Source: Planctomycetaceae bacterium
GTDB lineage: Bacteria > Planctomycetota > Planctomycetia > Pirellulales > Pirellulaceae
Assembly: GCA_002717145.1 (NCBI GenBank)
Contig: PBCP01000006.1
Coordinates: 1 to 54,283 of the forward strand
Reading direction: 5' to 3'
DNA length: 54,283 bases
The notes under the pieces were generated by a model. That model did not search any database and was not told the DNA's origin. It saw nothing but the letters and a program-made list of their open reading frames with translations. Each line of letters starts with the position of its first letter. The first letter of the stretch is position 1. The translations under genes were made by a program, and so were the position numbers. Below, piece after piece: positions 23,704 to 33,730 of this stretch.

Positions 23704-24489
23704 TTAGTCGTCGAGGACAAGTATTTCAACCTTCCGGAATTCGATTGGGTGACTTTCCGACTGTAGGGAAATGTATCCACTTTCAAGGATGAGGCTGTCA
23801 TCCTTTCGTTTTTCTATGATTCGTTTTGCATCACCATCTCTGGGGTCCAGTTGAGGTTTGTCGTATTCGAGAACTACTTCACCATCAAGAATGTGTTTGA
23901 TGACGTTGCCGCCGCGCACTTCAATTTCGGCTGTAACCCAACCGTCGCCTCGGTAAGTCTTTGATTTAGACGAAATGCAATGGCGCGTTTCCAATTTGCC
24001 ATTCATGACAACGTTGGTGCCAGGTGTGCAGAGATTGGAGGTGGTTCGCCGTCCTTCAGCAGGACCGCCCAGCAGTTGCACTTCGATGGATACGGGAAAG
24101 GATTGGTCTTTCGTCATGGTTTTCGGGTCCTGGCAATGAACCATTACACCACTGTTTCTAAAAGCCCACCCGGGACCGTCCTCAGATTGTTCGCCAAAGA
24201 AGCGGTATTCCACGCGGAATCGATAATTGGAATAAGGGGTTTTGTAAAAGATGTGCCCGAACCGCTGATTAAACGGGCCGTACGCTTCATAGCCGACCTG
24301 CATGACGCCATTTTTCACCCGAAACGTATTACCGAAGTTTTCACCATATTCGTAACCACGAATCTTAGGGGTCCATCCTTCAAGGTTCTTGCCGTTAAAC
24401 AGTTGTTGCCATTTCTCGGCTCCGTGAGAAGCAGACGTGACACAAATAAGAACGATAAATAGTGCGATGCATTTAGTGACGAGTTTCAT
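23704..24489 (-). CDS. Secreted DUF1080 (3-keto-disaccharide hydrolase-like) protein
   Basis: 261 aa from the ATG at 24489, chosen because it gives a clean signal peptide (KCIALFIVLICVTSASHGAEKW); a TTG at 24528 is possible. The DUF1080 fold is a concanavalin-like beta sandwich: WQQLFNGKNLEGWTP at the start of the mature protein, YRFRVEYRFFGE, NSGVMVHC, PVSIEVQLLGG and the closing GYISLQSESHPIEFRKVEIL are the usual blocks. Members bind or cleave glycans outside the cell, some as 3-keto-glycoside hydrolases. Convergent to the DNA-processing operon with a 8-nt gap. It opens a long series of minus-strand secreted catabolic genes. Confidence 0.87.
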   Translation of the reverse strand: MKLVTKCIALFIVLICVTSASHGAEKWQQLFNGKNLEGWTPKIRGYEYGENFGNTFRVKNGVMQVGYEAYGPFNQRFGHIFYKTPYSNYRFRVEYRFFGEQSEDGPGWAFRNSGVMVHCQDPKTMTKDQSFPVSIEVQLLGGPAEGRRTTSNLCTPGTNVVMNGKLETRHCISSKSKTYRGDGWVTAEIEVRGGNVIKHILDGEVVLEYDKPQLDPRDGDAKRIIEKRKDDSLILESGYISLQSESHPIEFRKVEILVLDD

Positions 24490-24572
24490 AATAATCTTTT
24501 TTAGCAGTGAGTGCGGAGTAGTTTTCAACGTCTGTATTATGCCCGAATTTGGTGGTAGATAAAACCTGTTGT

Positions 24573-26033
24573 TTAACTCAGGATCTGGTTAATCACTGAT
24601 CCGGATACATTGGTGAGACGCCGTTGGATCCCGTTGTGATAGTACGTCAGGCGTTTGTGATCTATTCCAAGAGCGTAAAGAATTGTTGCATGGAAGTCAT
24701 TCCAATGGACTCTGTCCTCTATCGCTGCATAGCCAACAGGGTCAGTGCTGCCATATTTCATGCCTCCCCTAAAGGCGCCGCCTGCCACCCAAATTGAAAA
24801 GCCATTTTGATTGTGGTCTCGTCCCGGGCCGACGGCATCCGCTGCAGACTCGGCAAACGGCGTTCTGCCAAACTCGCTGGTAAACAGAATGATGGTGTCG
24901 TCGAGCATTCCACGCTGCTTTAAGTCTTTGATCAAGCCTGCGACTGGCTGATCGATGCGTCCTGCTTCCCGCTGATGGTTTTTCTTGCAGTCTTCATGGC
25001 CGTCCCAGTTTACACGGGGGCTTTGGAAGGCACCACCGGCAAACAGTTGGACAAAGCGTACGCCGTGTTCTAGTAGTCTGCGAGTCAGAAGGCACGAGCG
25101 AGCAAAATCGTTGGCAGCGGGATCGCCGACTCCGTACAGATCATGCGTTGCCTGGCTCTCACGGCCTAAATCCGTAATTTCAGGAACAACGCGTTGCATT
25201 CGCGCAGCTAGCTCATAGCTCTTAATCCTCGCGGTCAGGTTGTTGTCCGGGCCCTGTCTTGCGTTTAGATTCTCATTAAGTTTATTTAACAGGCTTCTGG
25301 TGGCAAATTCCTGACTTGTGCTAATGCCGTTAGGTATCGCCAAGTCGTCAATGGGTATCCCGGAACTTCGCATGACAACGCCCTGATGTTGAGCAGGTAA
25401 AAAGCCGTTGGTCCAATTGATGGAACCTCCTGCCGGAAGGCTACGGGTATCCGGGAATACAACGTAGCTCGGTAAGTCACGAGTTTCACTTCCTAGTCCA
25501 TAGGAAGCCCACGAACCTACCACTGGAAATCCATTTAGCCTGAAACCGCTATTTTCCTGAAACGTGGCGGGGGTATGATTTGAGGTTTCCGCATACATCG
25601 AATTGATGATCGTTAATTCGTCGGCGACGGTACACAAGTGGGGGAAGAGGTCAGAGATCCACAGTCCACTTTCACCGTGTTGTGCAAAATTGAAATCGGG
25701 TTGTCTTAAACGGCCGACCTTTCCAAAGAAGACGTCAGGTTGTTCCTCCCGGCCAAGGCCCTCATTCAGTGTCTTTCCATGAAGTGTTGCGAGTTCCGGT
25801 TTGTAATCGAAACTGTCGACTTGACTGAAGCCACCGGTGAGTACGATTTGAATGACACGCTTTGCTTTCGCGGGATGATGTGGCGTTTTGAGAATGCCAG
25901 GCCGCGTGTCCATGTTGCTGCCAAGCGTATTGTCCTCAAGCATCATGGTAGTAGCTGCCGTGGCGCCGATTCCGTATTGAATCGACTTTAGAAACTCGCG
26001 GCGGTTACGGAAGGCGGGTTGGGGAGTGGTCAT
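24573..26033 (-). CDS. DUF1501 family protein, Tat-exported
   Basis: 486 aa. A Tat motif NRREFLK stands at residues 10-16. Family blocks are visible: VIQIVLTGGFSQVDSFDYKPEL, NWDGHEDCKKNHQREAGRIDQP, DTIILFTSEFGRTPFAE and GRDHNQNGFSIWVAGG. This is the longer DUF1501 branch (compare the 449-aa one at 4845), marked by a 'HEDCKKNH' block, that sits downstream of DUF1549/DUF1553 proteins with a CxxCH domain. It starts 17 nt after the stop of such a gene, so both are one operon. Alkaline-phosphatase-superfamily fold; substrate unknown. Confidence 0.9.
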   Translation of the reverse strand: MTTPQPAFRNRREFLKSIQYGIGATAATTMMLEDNTLGSNMDTRPGILKTPHHPAKAKRVIQIVLTGGFSQVDSFDYKPELATLHGKTLNEGLGREEQPDVFFGKVGRLRQPDFNFAQHGESGLWISDLFPHLCTVADELTIINSMYAETSNHTPATFQENSGFRLNGFPVVGSWASYGLGSETRDLPSYVVFPDTRSLPAGGSINWTNGFLPAQHQGVVMRSSGIPIDDLAIPNGISTSQEFATRSLLNKLNENLNARQGPDNNLTARIKSYELAARMQRVVPEITDLGRESQATHDLYGVGDPAANDFARSCLLTRRLLEHGVRFVQLFAGGAFQSPRVNWDGHEDCKKNHQREAGRIDQPVAGLIKDLKQRGMLDDTIILFTSEFGRTPFAESAADAVGPGRDHNQNGFSIWVAGGAFRGGMKYGSTDPVGYAAIEDRVHWNDFHATILYALGIDHKRLTYYHNGIQRRLTNVSGSVINQILS

Positions 26034-26050
26034 TGAATTGCTTGCTTGGG

Positions 26051-28399
26051 CTAACGGATGTAAATGAACTCGTTGGCGTTAAGAATTGCCCGACATACAC
26101 TAGTAAGGCCGGCCTGCTGGTAAACTTCTGTCGCCAGTGCTAGTTCGTCCTTCGTTGCTTCACGACTAAAGGCGGTTTGGAATAGATGTCTTAATTGGTC
26201 AGTTGGACTGTCTGGGAACTGCATCCTAAGTTTTTCGGCCCAACGTTCGCTTGCTCGTACAGAAAATGAGTGATTCATCAACGAAAGAGATTGGAGTGGA
26301 GTGGTCGTGGTGGCCCTGCGAGGGGCTTTGGCGCTTGGGTCCGGGCAGTCGAAGACGTCCAGAAAACGGCTGCGGCCTGAGCGTATCAAGGTTCGGTAGA
26401 TCGTGCGTCGATTAAACGATTCACCAATGGGGTCAAAAACTTCATAGAATTGTGAGTTTGCCACAAAGGTCGTGAAGTCATAAAAGCCCGGACCATGCAT
26501 GTCTGTGTTTAACTGACCAGAAACCATGAGGGCGGTGTCACGTAAAGTTTCGGCTGCCATGCGTTTGGGGCTATAACGCCATAAAAGGCGATTATCCGCA
26601 TCAATGCGTTCGGAGGCCTGATTGCTCTTTGAACTTTGGCAATATGTTTCGGACGTCAGGATAAGTCGTTGAATATGCTTTAAGCTAAACCCACTATCAA
26701 TGAGTTCGCTTGCGAGCCAGTCTAATAATTCCGGGTGTGATGGCCGGCCACCATTGAACCCAAAATCATTGGGCGTGTCGACAATGCCAGTTCCGAAGTG
26801 GTAGTGCCAGATTCGATTGACGATCGTTCTTGCAAAAAGTGGGTTGTCTTTCGTGATCCAATCTGCAAACCTACTTCTGCGGATATGATCGGGGGAGTTC
26901 TCCTCTAACTGGAAGTCAGCCGAACCTGCTGACACGGAAGCAATTCCGCCAGCCATAACAGCAATTCCACGTTGTTCCGGATTACCTCGGATAAGGACAA
27001 ACGTCTCATCCGGTTTTTTGGGACTGATCGCGTAAACTGAAAAATCGCCCCATCGATTTGCCTGATCAAGAAGCTGAGCCGCTTCGAATTTTATTTGTTT
27101 GGCGATGTCTTGTGGAAGTGCTGCCTCAACAGCCTTGTCACTTGTGGGTTTGCCTTCGGCAATGAGTCTGGCTTTGGCTTTTTCTCGGATCTCTGAATAT
27201 TGGGCTTGAATCAGTCGATGACGGTGTAGGTGAACTTCCTTGGCGCGGGCATTGTCGTCTTTCTCTGCTTTAGATAATTGCTCCTCTATCGCCATCGATC
27301 CGTGATAGACAGAAGCCAGAGCGGCGGTGAATTGATAATATTCCTGCTGGGTAATAGGGTCGAACTTGTGGTCGTGGCAACGCGCGCAGTTAACGGTAAG
27401 CCCGAGGAATGATTGGGAAACAGCGGCGGTGAGATCTTCTAACTGATCCTGACGAACAACCCTTTTGAAGACTGGGCTGCGTTGACTGAATCCAACTTCA
27501 TCCCAGGTGCCCGCTCCTAGAAAGCCTGTCGCGATTCTTCCCTGAGCGGTGTTACCGGCAATCAGGTCACCTGCTAGTTGGAGCCTTGCAAATTGATCAT
27601 ACGGCAAGTCCTGATTCATGGCGTCGATCACCCAGTCTCGATATCGCCAAGAATGTGGACGCAGTTTGTCTCTCTCAAATCCCTGGCTTTCTCCAAATCG
27701 GACGATATCAAGCCAGTGTCGTGCCCATCGTTCACCGTATTTTGGATTTGCGAGCAATTCATCGATAAGTCGGTTATACGCATTTGGACTTTTGTCCTGA
27801 ATAAAACGGTTGGCTTGCTCCCGGGTTGGCGGAAGTCCAATCGTGTCCAGATAAGCCCGCCTAACCAATAGTGACTTTGCTGCCCGAGGCGATTGTTTAA
27901 GACGGGCCTTCTCGAGGCCTACGTGGACAAAGTGGTCGATGGCATTTGCGGCCCTTTCGGCAGTATTTAATGGGACTGCTGGCCTCGAGATGGCCTGTAG
28001 TGACCACCAGTCATACCCGGCGCGATTTGGACTGCTGAACTTGAAAATATCAATAGGAGAATTTCCCCAATTGGCTCCCTGCCTGATCCACAAAGCCAGG
28101 GTGTCCTTTTCCTTTTTGGACAACGGGTGCTGAGGAGGCATTTCATCTGCCAGAACACGTTGAAGCAGAAGACTGTCCTGCGGTGAATCCTTGTCGAAGG
28201 CTTTTCCTAATTCACCACCCGCAAGAAAGCCTTCATGTGCCTGTAGGTCCAATTTGCCTTTAAAATCATTGGCGTTGTGACATTCAATGCAGTGATGCAC
28301 GAGGATAGGAGCAACCTGACTATCGAAGAATTTGTCGTTCGTAGCTGACGTAGATTCGATACCAGCAAGGAGAAAGGACAGAATGAGGATAGGCCGCAT
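26051..28399 (-). CDS. DUF1549/DUF1553 protein with planctomycete cytochrome c domain
   Basis: 782 aa with a signal peptide (residues 1-19). The N-terminal cytochrome-like domain has C37-IE-C40-H41 and a likely distal methionine in ADEMPPQHPL. DUF1549 occupies about 145-350 (RRAYLDTIGLPPT, NPKYGERWARHWLDIVR, GEIVRQDQLED-like region, CARCHDHKFDPITQQEYYQF). DUF1553 fills the last 270 residues (RIWHYHFGTGIVDTPNDFGFNGGRPSHPELLDWLA, MAAETLRDTALMVSG). A predicted haem protein exported across the inner membrane; it probably works with the DUF1501 protein encoded directly downstream. Substrate unknown. The surrounding sulfatase and esterases suggest polysaccharide breakdown, which is inference. Confidence 0.9.
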   Translation of the reverse strand: MRPILILSFLLAGIESTSATNDKFFDSQVAPILVHHCIECHNANDFKGKLDLQAHEGFLAGGELGKAFDKDSPQDSLLLQRVLADEMPPQHPLSKKEKDTLALWIRQGANWGNSPIDIFKFSSPNRAGYDWWSLQAISRPAVPLNTAERAANAIDHFVHVGLEKARLKQSPRAAKSLLVRRAYLDTIGLPPTREQANRFIQDKSPNAYNRLIDELLANPKYGERWARHWLDIVRFGESQGFERDKLRPHSWRYRDWVIDAMNQDLPYDQFARLQLAGDLIAGNTAQGRIATGFLGAGTWDEVGFSQRSPVFKRVVRQDQLEDLTAAVSQSFLGLTVNCARCHDHKFDPITQQEYYQFTAALASVYHGSMAIEEQLSKAEKDDNARAKEVHLHRHRLIQAQYSEIREKAKARLIAEGKPTSDKAVEAALPQDIAKQIKFEAAQLLDQANRWGDFSVYAISPKKPDETFVLIRGNPEQRGIAVMAGGIASVSAGSADFQLEENSPDHIRRSRFADWITKDNPLFARTIVNRIWHYHFGTGIVDTPNDFGFNGGRPSHPELLDWLASELIDSGFSLKHIQRLILTSETYCQSSKSNQASERIDADNRLLWRYSPKRMAAETLRDTALMVSGQLNTDMHGPGFYDFTTFVANSQFYEVFDPIGESFNRRTIYRTLIRSGRSRFLDVFDCPDPSAKAPRRATTTTPLQSLSLMNHSFSVRASERWAEKLRMQFPDSPTDQLRHLFQTAFSREATKDELALATEVYQQAGLTSVCRAILNANEFIYIR

Positions 28400-28424
28400 G
28401 GATTTAACCTGTAACGAATCGCTA

Positions 28425-29360
28425 TTACTCGGGGGAAATCAATTTTACCATTGCTTTACCCATATGGTCACCAATAAGGAAATGAGTTTCAGCATTGTGA
28501 TTCCAGTGATACCCCTGCCGTGAAGGCGAAATCTCCGCTGGCCGGAAAAATGGTCGGGTTTCCACCGTGATCACGGAATTTTTGAATTCGCTGCGTTTCG
28601 CTACATTTAATTGTGCATGGATGATTCCCAAACGGCGGTCAATTTTCTGGTTCTTCCCACCAAATCCGCTGTTCGCGATGACGACTGGCATCTGTGGGGT
28701 TTCAAATGTCTTACGTAAATCATGAATCAGGTTTACTAGATTCGATTCGTATTCAGCTACAGTGTCATGTTTCAAGCCGTCATTCCACCCCTGGTGCCAA
28801 CCAAAGCCTTCAATGGAGTAGCCCTGTCCGCGATAGTCTGGGAAAAGTTTTTCTAGGTCATTGAGCACTTGTTTGACATGACTTACCATTTCAGTGAAAA
28901 AGGGCCCTGTTACGCCACCGCTGGATGGTGGGCGGAAATCTCCGGCAAGGCTTTTTCCGCCCCAGGCCGTCTTTATGATTAGGACTTGTTCTTTAAAGTG
29001 ATCTCCGACGACATGGCCGAATTGGAATTCAGGCCCAAACAGGTGGTCCCGTGCACCAAAACCTACACTCAGGTTGCCCTTCCGACCCAGGTATTCGATC
29101 CATACGTCATCTCGCTTTACCCAGGTACCATCGGAGTTAACGGTGTGTTGATACTGAGCTGCGGTATCACTGTTGTTAACCAGATATTCGAGTGAACCTT
29201 TTCCGTTGTTTCGGGCCGAATTGGCATTTACCGTTCCGTGCCCCTCCATATTGGATTGACCGGCGAGGATAAAGACTTTGATCGGCTTGCGTGGAGCCGC
29301 GTCAAGCAGATTGGTTATTAGTAGGCAGGCCGTGAGTGCTGCAAGGCAACGTCTAAACAT
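28425..29360 (-). CDS. Secreted sialate O-acetylesterase-like (CE6/SASA) esterase
   Basis: 311 aa with a signal peptide (residues 1-21). The SGNH-type motif VFILAGQSNMEGHG places the nucleophile serine at residue 36. A conserved GFGWHQGWND follows near 180, the counterpart of the block with the WxQGE motif in this family. The fold is DUF303/SASA (carbohydrate esterase family 6 and sialate O-acetylesterase relatives). It should remove acetyl groups from sugars outside the cytoplasm. It is 25 nt upstream of the DUF1553 gene on the same strand and thus probably co-transcribed with it. Confidence 0.85.
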   Translation of the reverse strand: MFRRCLAALTACLLITNLLDAAPRKPIKVFILAGQSNMEGHGTVNANSARNNGKGSLEYLVNNSDTAAQYQHTVNSDGTWVKRDDVWIEYLGRKGNLSVGFGARDHLFGPEFQFGHVVGDHFKEQVLIIKTAWGGKSLAGDFRPPSSGGVTGPFFTEMVSHVKQVLNDLEKLFPDYRGQGYSIEGFGWHQGWNDGLKHDTVAEYESNLVNLIHDLRKTFETPQMPVVIANSGFGGKNQKIDRRLGIIHAQLNVAKRSEFKNSVITVETRPFFRPAEISPSRQGYHWNHNAETHFLIGDHMGKAMVKLISPE

Positions 29361-29492
29361 CGTTTTGAATATATAGATAAAAGTTGATAAGTAGTAATCA
29401 ATATCTCATTTTTAGCGTGAGTTTGCCAGTAAATTGGGTAAGCTTTGGGAAGATCGGATGTAGGTTGTAAAATTTGCAATTCATTCGAGCGT

Positions 29493-31379
29493 TTAGGGCA
29501 CTTCTCGCGAGGTGTTTTCGAGTTGATTAAGGGCTCGGTTGATAACTCGGACAACGTATTTTCCGCCAGCGTAAAGATCAGGCCGCGGCTTCAGTGCCTT
29601 ATGCATTTCCGGTATTACTGCCTCAGCTTTTTTGCCAATCTGATCGAGGACGATTGCGGCGTGAAGTCGTTCCCACTGTTTTCCGTGGTGAAGCTCATGG
29701 ACAAGCGTCGGGAGGGCACCGTCGGTTTGGTCAAACATACATAATGCTCGAGCTACCGCCGTTCTGACTACTGATGACGGTTCAGTAGTTAGCATGGATT
29801 TCAATTGCTTGGAGGTGCTCGCCGCAGGCTTGCCGATGTTTCCCAAGCCGGTTGCGGCCCAATATCGTACAGCAGCATCATTATCAAGCAGTGCTTTTGC
29901 TAGTTGTGTTTTAGCTTTTACTCCTTCCGATGCTAGCAAGGCAGTTTCGGAGATTCGTTTAACGAGTGTTGGGTCATCGTTTCTCCGGAGAATGTCATAT
30001 TGATTACCCAAAGTGGACTCTCGTTCAATAAGAATTGGTTCTGCGATTAATCCTAAATCTTTAGTTTCCTGTACCCATTTGATATGAACCTGTCTTAAGT
30101 GGCTTAGGATTTCCTGATGTTCGTCTGAGCTCGCCAGGTTTGTTAGCTCATGTGGGTCGTTCTGAGTGTCATAAAGTTCTTCTACTGGTTTGTGTTTAGA
30201 AAAGTAGATTGTTGGTGCTCCTTTTAGTTTGCCCGCATCGTGAAGTGACCGCAGATCCTTCATGGTGGCTCCCTTTTCGGGAGTATTCATATATTGGTAG
30301 TAAGTCTTAAGAGGTTCGTAATTGCGGATATATTTAAATCGTTTATCTCGTACCATCCGAATAATGTCATACCGCTCATCCATTCGATCCCGCGCACCAT
30401 ATACGAAGTCACGCGCCGGTGGTACTTCGGAGCCTAGAAAAGGCTGCCCTTGCATATAGTCGGGGCGCCCGACATTGCCCAAGTTGAGTACGGTAGCACC
30501 AAGATCGATTGAACTTACAAGACGGTCCGTCGTCGTTCCGGGCTTGAGGTCTGTGAGATGTTGGTACTTTGCGGGTACATGTACGATTAAGGGGATATGG
30601 GTGCCGGAATCATAAAGCCACCTTTTTGCTCTTGGCAAACCGACTCCGTGGTCGGACCAGAAAAAGATGATGGTGTTATCATAAAGGCCGGCTTCTTTGA
30701 GTGCCTGAACGTGTTGTTGGCACCAGATGTCCAGAGCTGTTATCAATTCGTAATTTCGTTTCCAATCCTCGAGTGCTGCTGGAGTCCTGGGATAATATGG
30801 CGGGAAGGTGGAAAGATTGTTTGCATCCTGTCGTTGTTCTGCAGTTAGTTTCTGAGTGACTGATTGGTATTTGCTCGTATTTGCGATCCCTGATTCATGG
30901 CAACCAACAAAATTGAAAACGGCGAAAAACGGTCGGTTAACATCAGGGCGATTTTTCCAATGTGCTTTACCGGAGGATTCGTCCCAGGTATCCTTCGGAG
31001 CCTTGAATTGATAGTCTGTTTTCGAATTATTTGTGCAATAGTAACCAGCCGAGCGTAAAAAGGTGGTGAATGGCTTGATATGTGGTGGCAGCTTAGCCTG
31101 ACAACGCATATGTTGTGTTCCCAGAGATGTCTGATACATTCCAGTGATAATCCCAGACCGATTAGGGGCGCAGACCCCTGCTGTTGTGAATGCATTGGTA
31201 TAGCGAATGCCGCTGGCTGCCAGAGAATCCAGGAACGGTGTTATGGCATGCGGGTCGCCATAACATCCGAGATGTGGTGAGATGTCTTCTGCCGAAAGCC
31301 AAAGAATGTTGGGGCGATCATCAGCGTTGCCAACATTGTAAAGGCATAAAACGAATAGAGTTGTGAGGAGCTTGCGCAT
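29493..31379 (-). CDS. Secreted sulfatase with C-terminal HEAT repeats
   Basis: 628 aa from the ATG at 31379, where the signal peptide begins (MRKLLTTLFVLCLYNVGNAD); an ATG 36 nt earlier gives an extended N-terminus. The sulfatase N-terminal part reads RPNILWLSAEDISPHLGCYG with metal ligands E31/D32. The formylglycine site C70-APNR is present in the Cys form, so a maturase (FGE or anSME) is required elsewhere in the genome. FFWSDHGVGLPRAKRWLYDSGTHIPLIV and TNLASSDEHQ complete the core. Residues about 470-620 are HEAT-like repeats (AAVRYWAATGLGNIG, SVVRTAVARALCMF, WERLHAAIVLDQIG), an addition common in planctomycete sulfatases. Removes sulfate esters from sugars or similar substrates outside the cytoplasm. 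Confidence 0.9.
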   Translation of the reverse strand: MRKLLTTLFVLCLYNVGNADDRPNILWLSAEDISPHLGCYGDPHAITPFLDSLAASGIRYTNAFTTAGVCAPNRSGIITGMYQTSLGTQHMRCQAKLPPHIKPFTTFLRSAGYYCTNNSKTDYQFKAPKDTWDESSGKAHWKNRPDVNRPFFAVFNFVGCHESGIANTSKYQSVTQKLTAEQRQDANNLSTFPPYYPRTPAALEDWKRNYELITALDIWCQQHVQALKEAGLYDNTIIFFWSDHGVGLPRAKRWLYDSGTHIPLIVHVPAKYQHLTDLKPGTTTDRLVSSIDLGATVLNLGNVGRPDYMQGQPFLGSEVPPARDFVYGARDRMDERYDIIRMVRDKRFKYIRNYEPLKTYYQYMNTPEKGATMKDLRSLHDAGKLKGAPTIYFSKHKPVEELYDTQNDPHELTNLASSDEHQEILSHLRQVHIKWVQETKDLGLIAEPILIERESTLGNQYDILRRNDDPTLVKRISETALLASEGVKAKTQLAKALLDNDAAVRYWAATGLGNIGKPAASTSKQLKSMLTTEPSSVVRTAVARALCMFDQTDGALPTLVHELHHGKQWERLHAAIVLDQIGKKAEAVIPEMHKALKPRPDLYAGGKYVVRVINRALNQLENTSREVP

Positions 31380-31437
31380 AATAAATGGTGCCGAGGTGTG
31401 AAAAAATGAGATCAAAGCCAGAGCAGTGTTAGTTCAG

Positions 31438-32721
31438 TTACTTGCCGATACAAAAGAGATGTTTCTCACCTCGAATGAATAAGCGATTATTGGCTAATGC
31501 CGGGGACGCATAGACATACTCGTTAAGCGGGTTCTCAGCGACGATCTCCAATTCTTTCCCGGGTTTGACGATCTTGGTTAATCCATTGTCGGCAATCAGA
31601 TAGGCCAGTCCATTGGCTTGGAGCAATGAAGCGCTAAAGTGGTTTCCCAGTCGATCCAGCCAGAGGCGTGTTCCATCCTTTGTGTTGTAACAATTCGCCG
31701 TCCCCCGGTCATCAGCTACGATGAGGTAGTCGCCGATCACGACTGGGGAAGGCACGTAGCAGCGAACTTCTTTGCTGTGCCATCTTACGTGGCTTTCGGT
31801 GACATCTCCTTTGCCACGTGGGTCAATTCCCATTACATGATAGGTTGGAAAACCCGCGCACATGTAAAATAATTCGCCGTCATAAACCATCGACGCAACG
31901 AATTGCTCTGTGGGCCCTTCAACAACCCAGTGCACGTTACCATTTTCCGGGTTGAGGCTTATGATGTGCTTGGATCCTGAGAATACCATTTGAGTTCGCC
32001 CGTCGATTTCCCGAATCAAGGGCGTGCAGTAGCTGCGGATACCGTACGAACGTTTAGTCTTCCAAACGGTTTCCCCGGTATTTTTGTTGATCGCCAGGAT
32101 ATAGGAATCGCCATCATGATCGCCGTTGACAATCACCAAATCTTTGTAAAGGACGGGGCAGCTGCTGTAGCCGTGGGCACTAATGAATTCTCCAGGCTTA
32201 ACAATCCACTTTTGATTTCCTTCGTAGTCATACGCAGCGACCACCATTTTTCCAGGGAAAATTTTACGCTCTGAGCCTACATTGGGAGCAATGATTTCCT
32301 GATCCCCTGCTTCGAAGAAGGTTACATATACTAGCTTTCCATCCGTGGCAGGTGTGCCGGAAGCGAAGCTGTTGAGGGCGTGCTTCTTTTCCAGCTTGGC
32401 GTTGATGACGTCGCGTTTCCAAAGAATGTCACCTTTCTTAGCATCGAGTGCGATTAGTTGCCGCATCTGTGCATCTAGATCACATGTGACGATAAACGCA
32501 TGGTCTTACCAAATAATTGGTGAAGCGTGTCCGATACCGGGGATTTCGGTTTTCCACACAATCCCGTCGCCCGTTTCAGCGTTCCATTGGAGAGGAGGGC
32601 TTTGCGAATTGCTGGAACCGTCACCGCGAGGCCCGCGCCAACCGGGCCAGTTCTCGGCATGAGTTGGAGTAAAGGTAAGGGCCGTGATAAAAAGTGCAAG
32701 CAGTGCAATGTTGAGTTTCAT
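31438..32721 (-). pseudogene. PQQ-like beta-propeller protein interrupted by one in-frame TAA
   Basis: The gene starts at ATG 32721 with a signal peptide (MKLNIALLALFITALTFTPTHA) and the mature start ENWPGWRGPRGDG typical of planctomycete PQQ-like repeat proteins. The frame is intact to 31438 except for a TAA at 32506-32508, after GHASPIIW. The next 13 codons read DHAFIVTCDLDAQ and lead into MRQLIALDAKKGDILWKRDV in the same frame. Relatives commonly have 'PIVWQD' here, so CAA to TAA by one C-to-T change is the simplest explanation. An ATG at 32466 could give a 342-aa product without signal peptide. The rest carries several propeller blades (GETVWKTKRSYGIRSYCTPL, NGNVHWVVEGP, DGTRLWLDRLGNHFSASLL). 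Either a recent pseudogene, a base error, or readthrough. Confidence 0.85.
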
Positions 32722-32812
32722 AATTCCGAGTCTGACCAGAAAACGAAGAAATAGCTAGAATAGTTAAACCGTTATTCTACTGTTATTACTGTTGGATATA
32801 CAAAGAAGATTG

Positions 32813-33730
32813 ATGTCTGAATTCGACCCACAGCGATGTTTTATGCAGGGACGCCAATTGTCGCCTGAATTGCTGGCGAACTTAACAGAAAGTCGGCTTA
32901 GCGATTCTACGGATGAATTACAGAAAAGATTTAGAACGGAGCAATATCTTTTTTTAAAGAACGTTTTTCCTAAAGGGCAGGTAGAAGCAGTACGTCGGGA
33001 AGTGTTTGGACGTTTGGCTGAAGTCGGTGAAATCAAGCTGGAGGGGTCGAACGGTGTTTTTACTGGTGTCAGTCACCGAACTGAAGTTCCTGAAGGGCTC
33101 GGTGAATTCTGGAAAAGTGTGTCGCAGGGAACGGCGTTGCGGTCTGTAAGCCATGGCCCGCTCATTCAGAAGGTGATGGATCGATTAATGGGTGAGCCGA
33201 CCGTTGCACATGACTATCTGTTTTTAAGGCCGGCTGTGTCAGGCCGGTCGACGCATCTTCATTATGACTCACCGTTTTTTGCTCGAGGGAGCGACCGGAT
33301 CGTTACAGTTTGGACGGCGTATGGTGATATTCCGGTAGAGCAGGGGCCCTTGCTAGTGGTAGACCGGTCGTTTGAGTTTACCGATCTGGTGGAGGCATCG
33401 CAGAGTGTTGATTACGATTCCAGCGACACGCCATTGGTTCAGCTCATGCAGGATCCAAGTAAACTCGCCCTTTCGCGAGGAGTTCAGCTGAAGACTGCAA
33501 ATTTTGAGGCAGGCGACGTGATTATTTTCTCGATGACGCTTTTACACGGAAGTTTAGATAACTGCAGCCCTAACGGACAAGTCCGGTTGTCGAGCGACGT
33601 TCGTTGGCAACCGGCTGCGGATCCTGTTGATCCTCGTTATGTTGGAGATAACCCGCCGGGCACCACTGGCGCTGGTTATGGCGAACTTAACGGAGCCAAA
33701 CCCCTAACGCTCGACTGGCACCAGCGTTAA
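32813..33730 (+). CDS. Phytanoyl-CoA dioxygenase (PhyH)-like Fe(II)/2-oxoglutarate oxygenase
   Basis: 305 aa from the ATG at 32813 (AAGAAG 4 nt upstream); a TTG 21 nt earlier is less likely. The double-stranded beta helix has the iron triad H150-Y-D152 (HLHYDSPFF) and distal H245 (LLHGSLDN), with R258 (VRLSSDVRW) to hold 2-oxoglutarate. FLKNVFPKGQVEAVRREVFGRL near residue 50 is the usual N-terminal block of this family. A hydroxylation of a small molecule, lipid or similar is likely; substrate unknown. It is divergent from the broken PQQ gene across about 90 nt and convergent with a DUF1501 gene, overlapping it by 4 bp. Confidence 0.87.
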   Translation: MSEFDPQRCFMQGRQLSPELLANLTESRLSDSTDELQKRFRTEQYLFLKNVFPKGQVEAVRREVFGRLAEVGEIKLEGSNGVFTGVSHRTEVPEGLGEFWKSVSQGTALRSVSHGPLIQKVMDRLMGEPTVAHDYLFLRPAVSGRSTHLHYDSPFFARGSDRIVTVWTAYGDIPVEQGPLLVVDRSFEFTDLVEASQSVDYDSSDTPLVQLMQDPSKLALSRGVQLKTANFEAGDVIIFSMTLLHGSLDNCSPNGQVRLSSDVRWQPAADPVDPRYVGDNPPGTTGAGYGELNGAKPLTLDWHQR

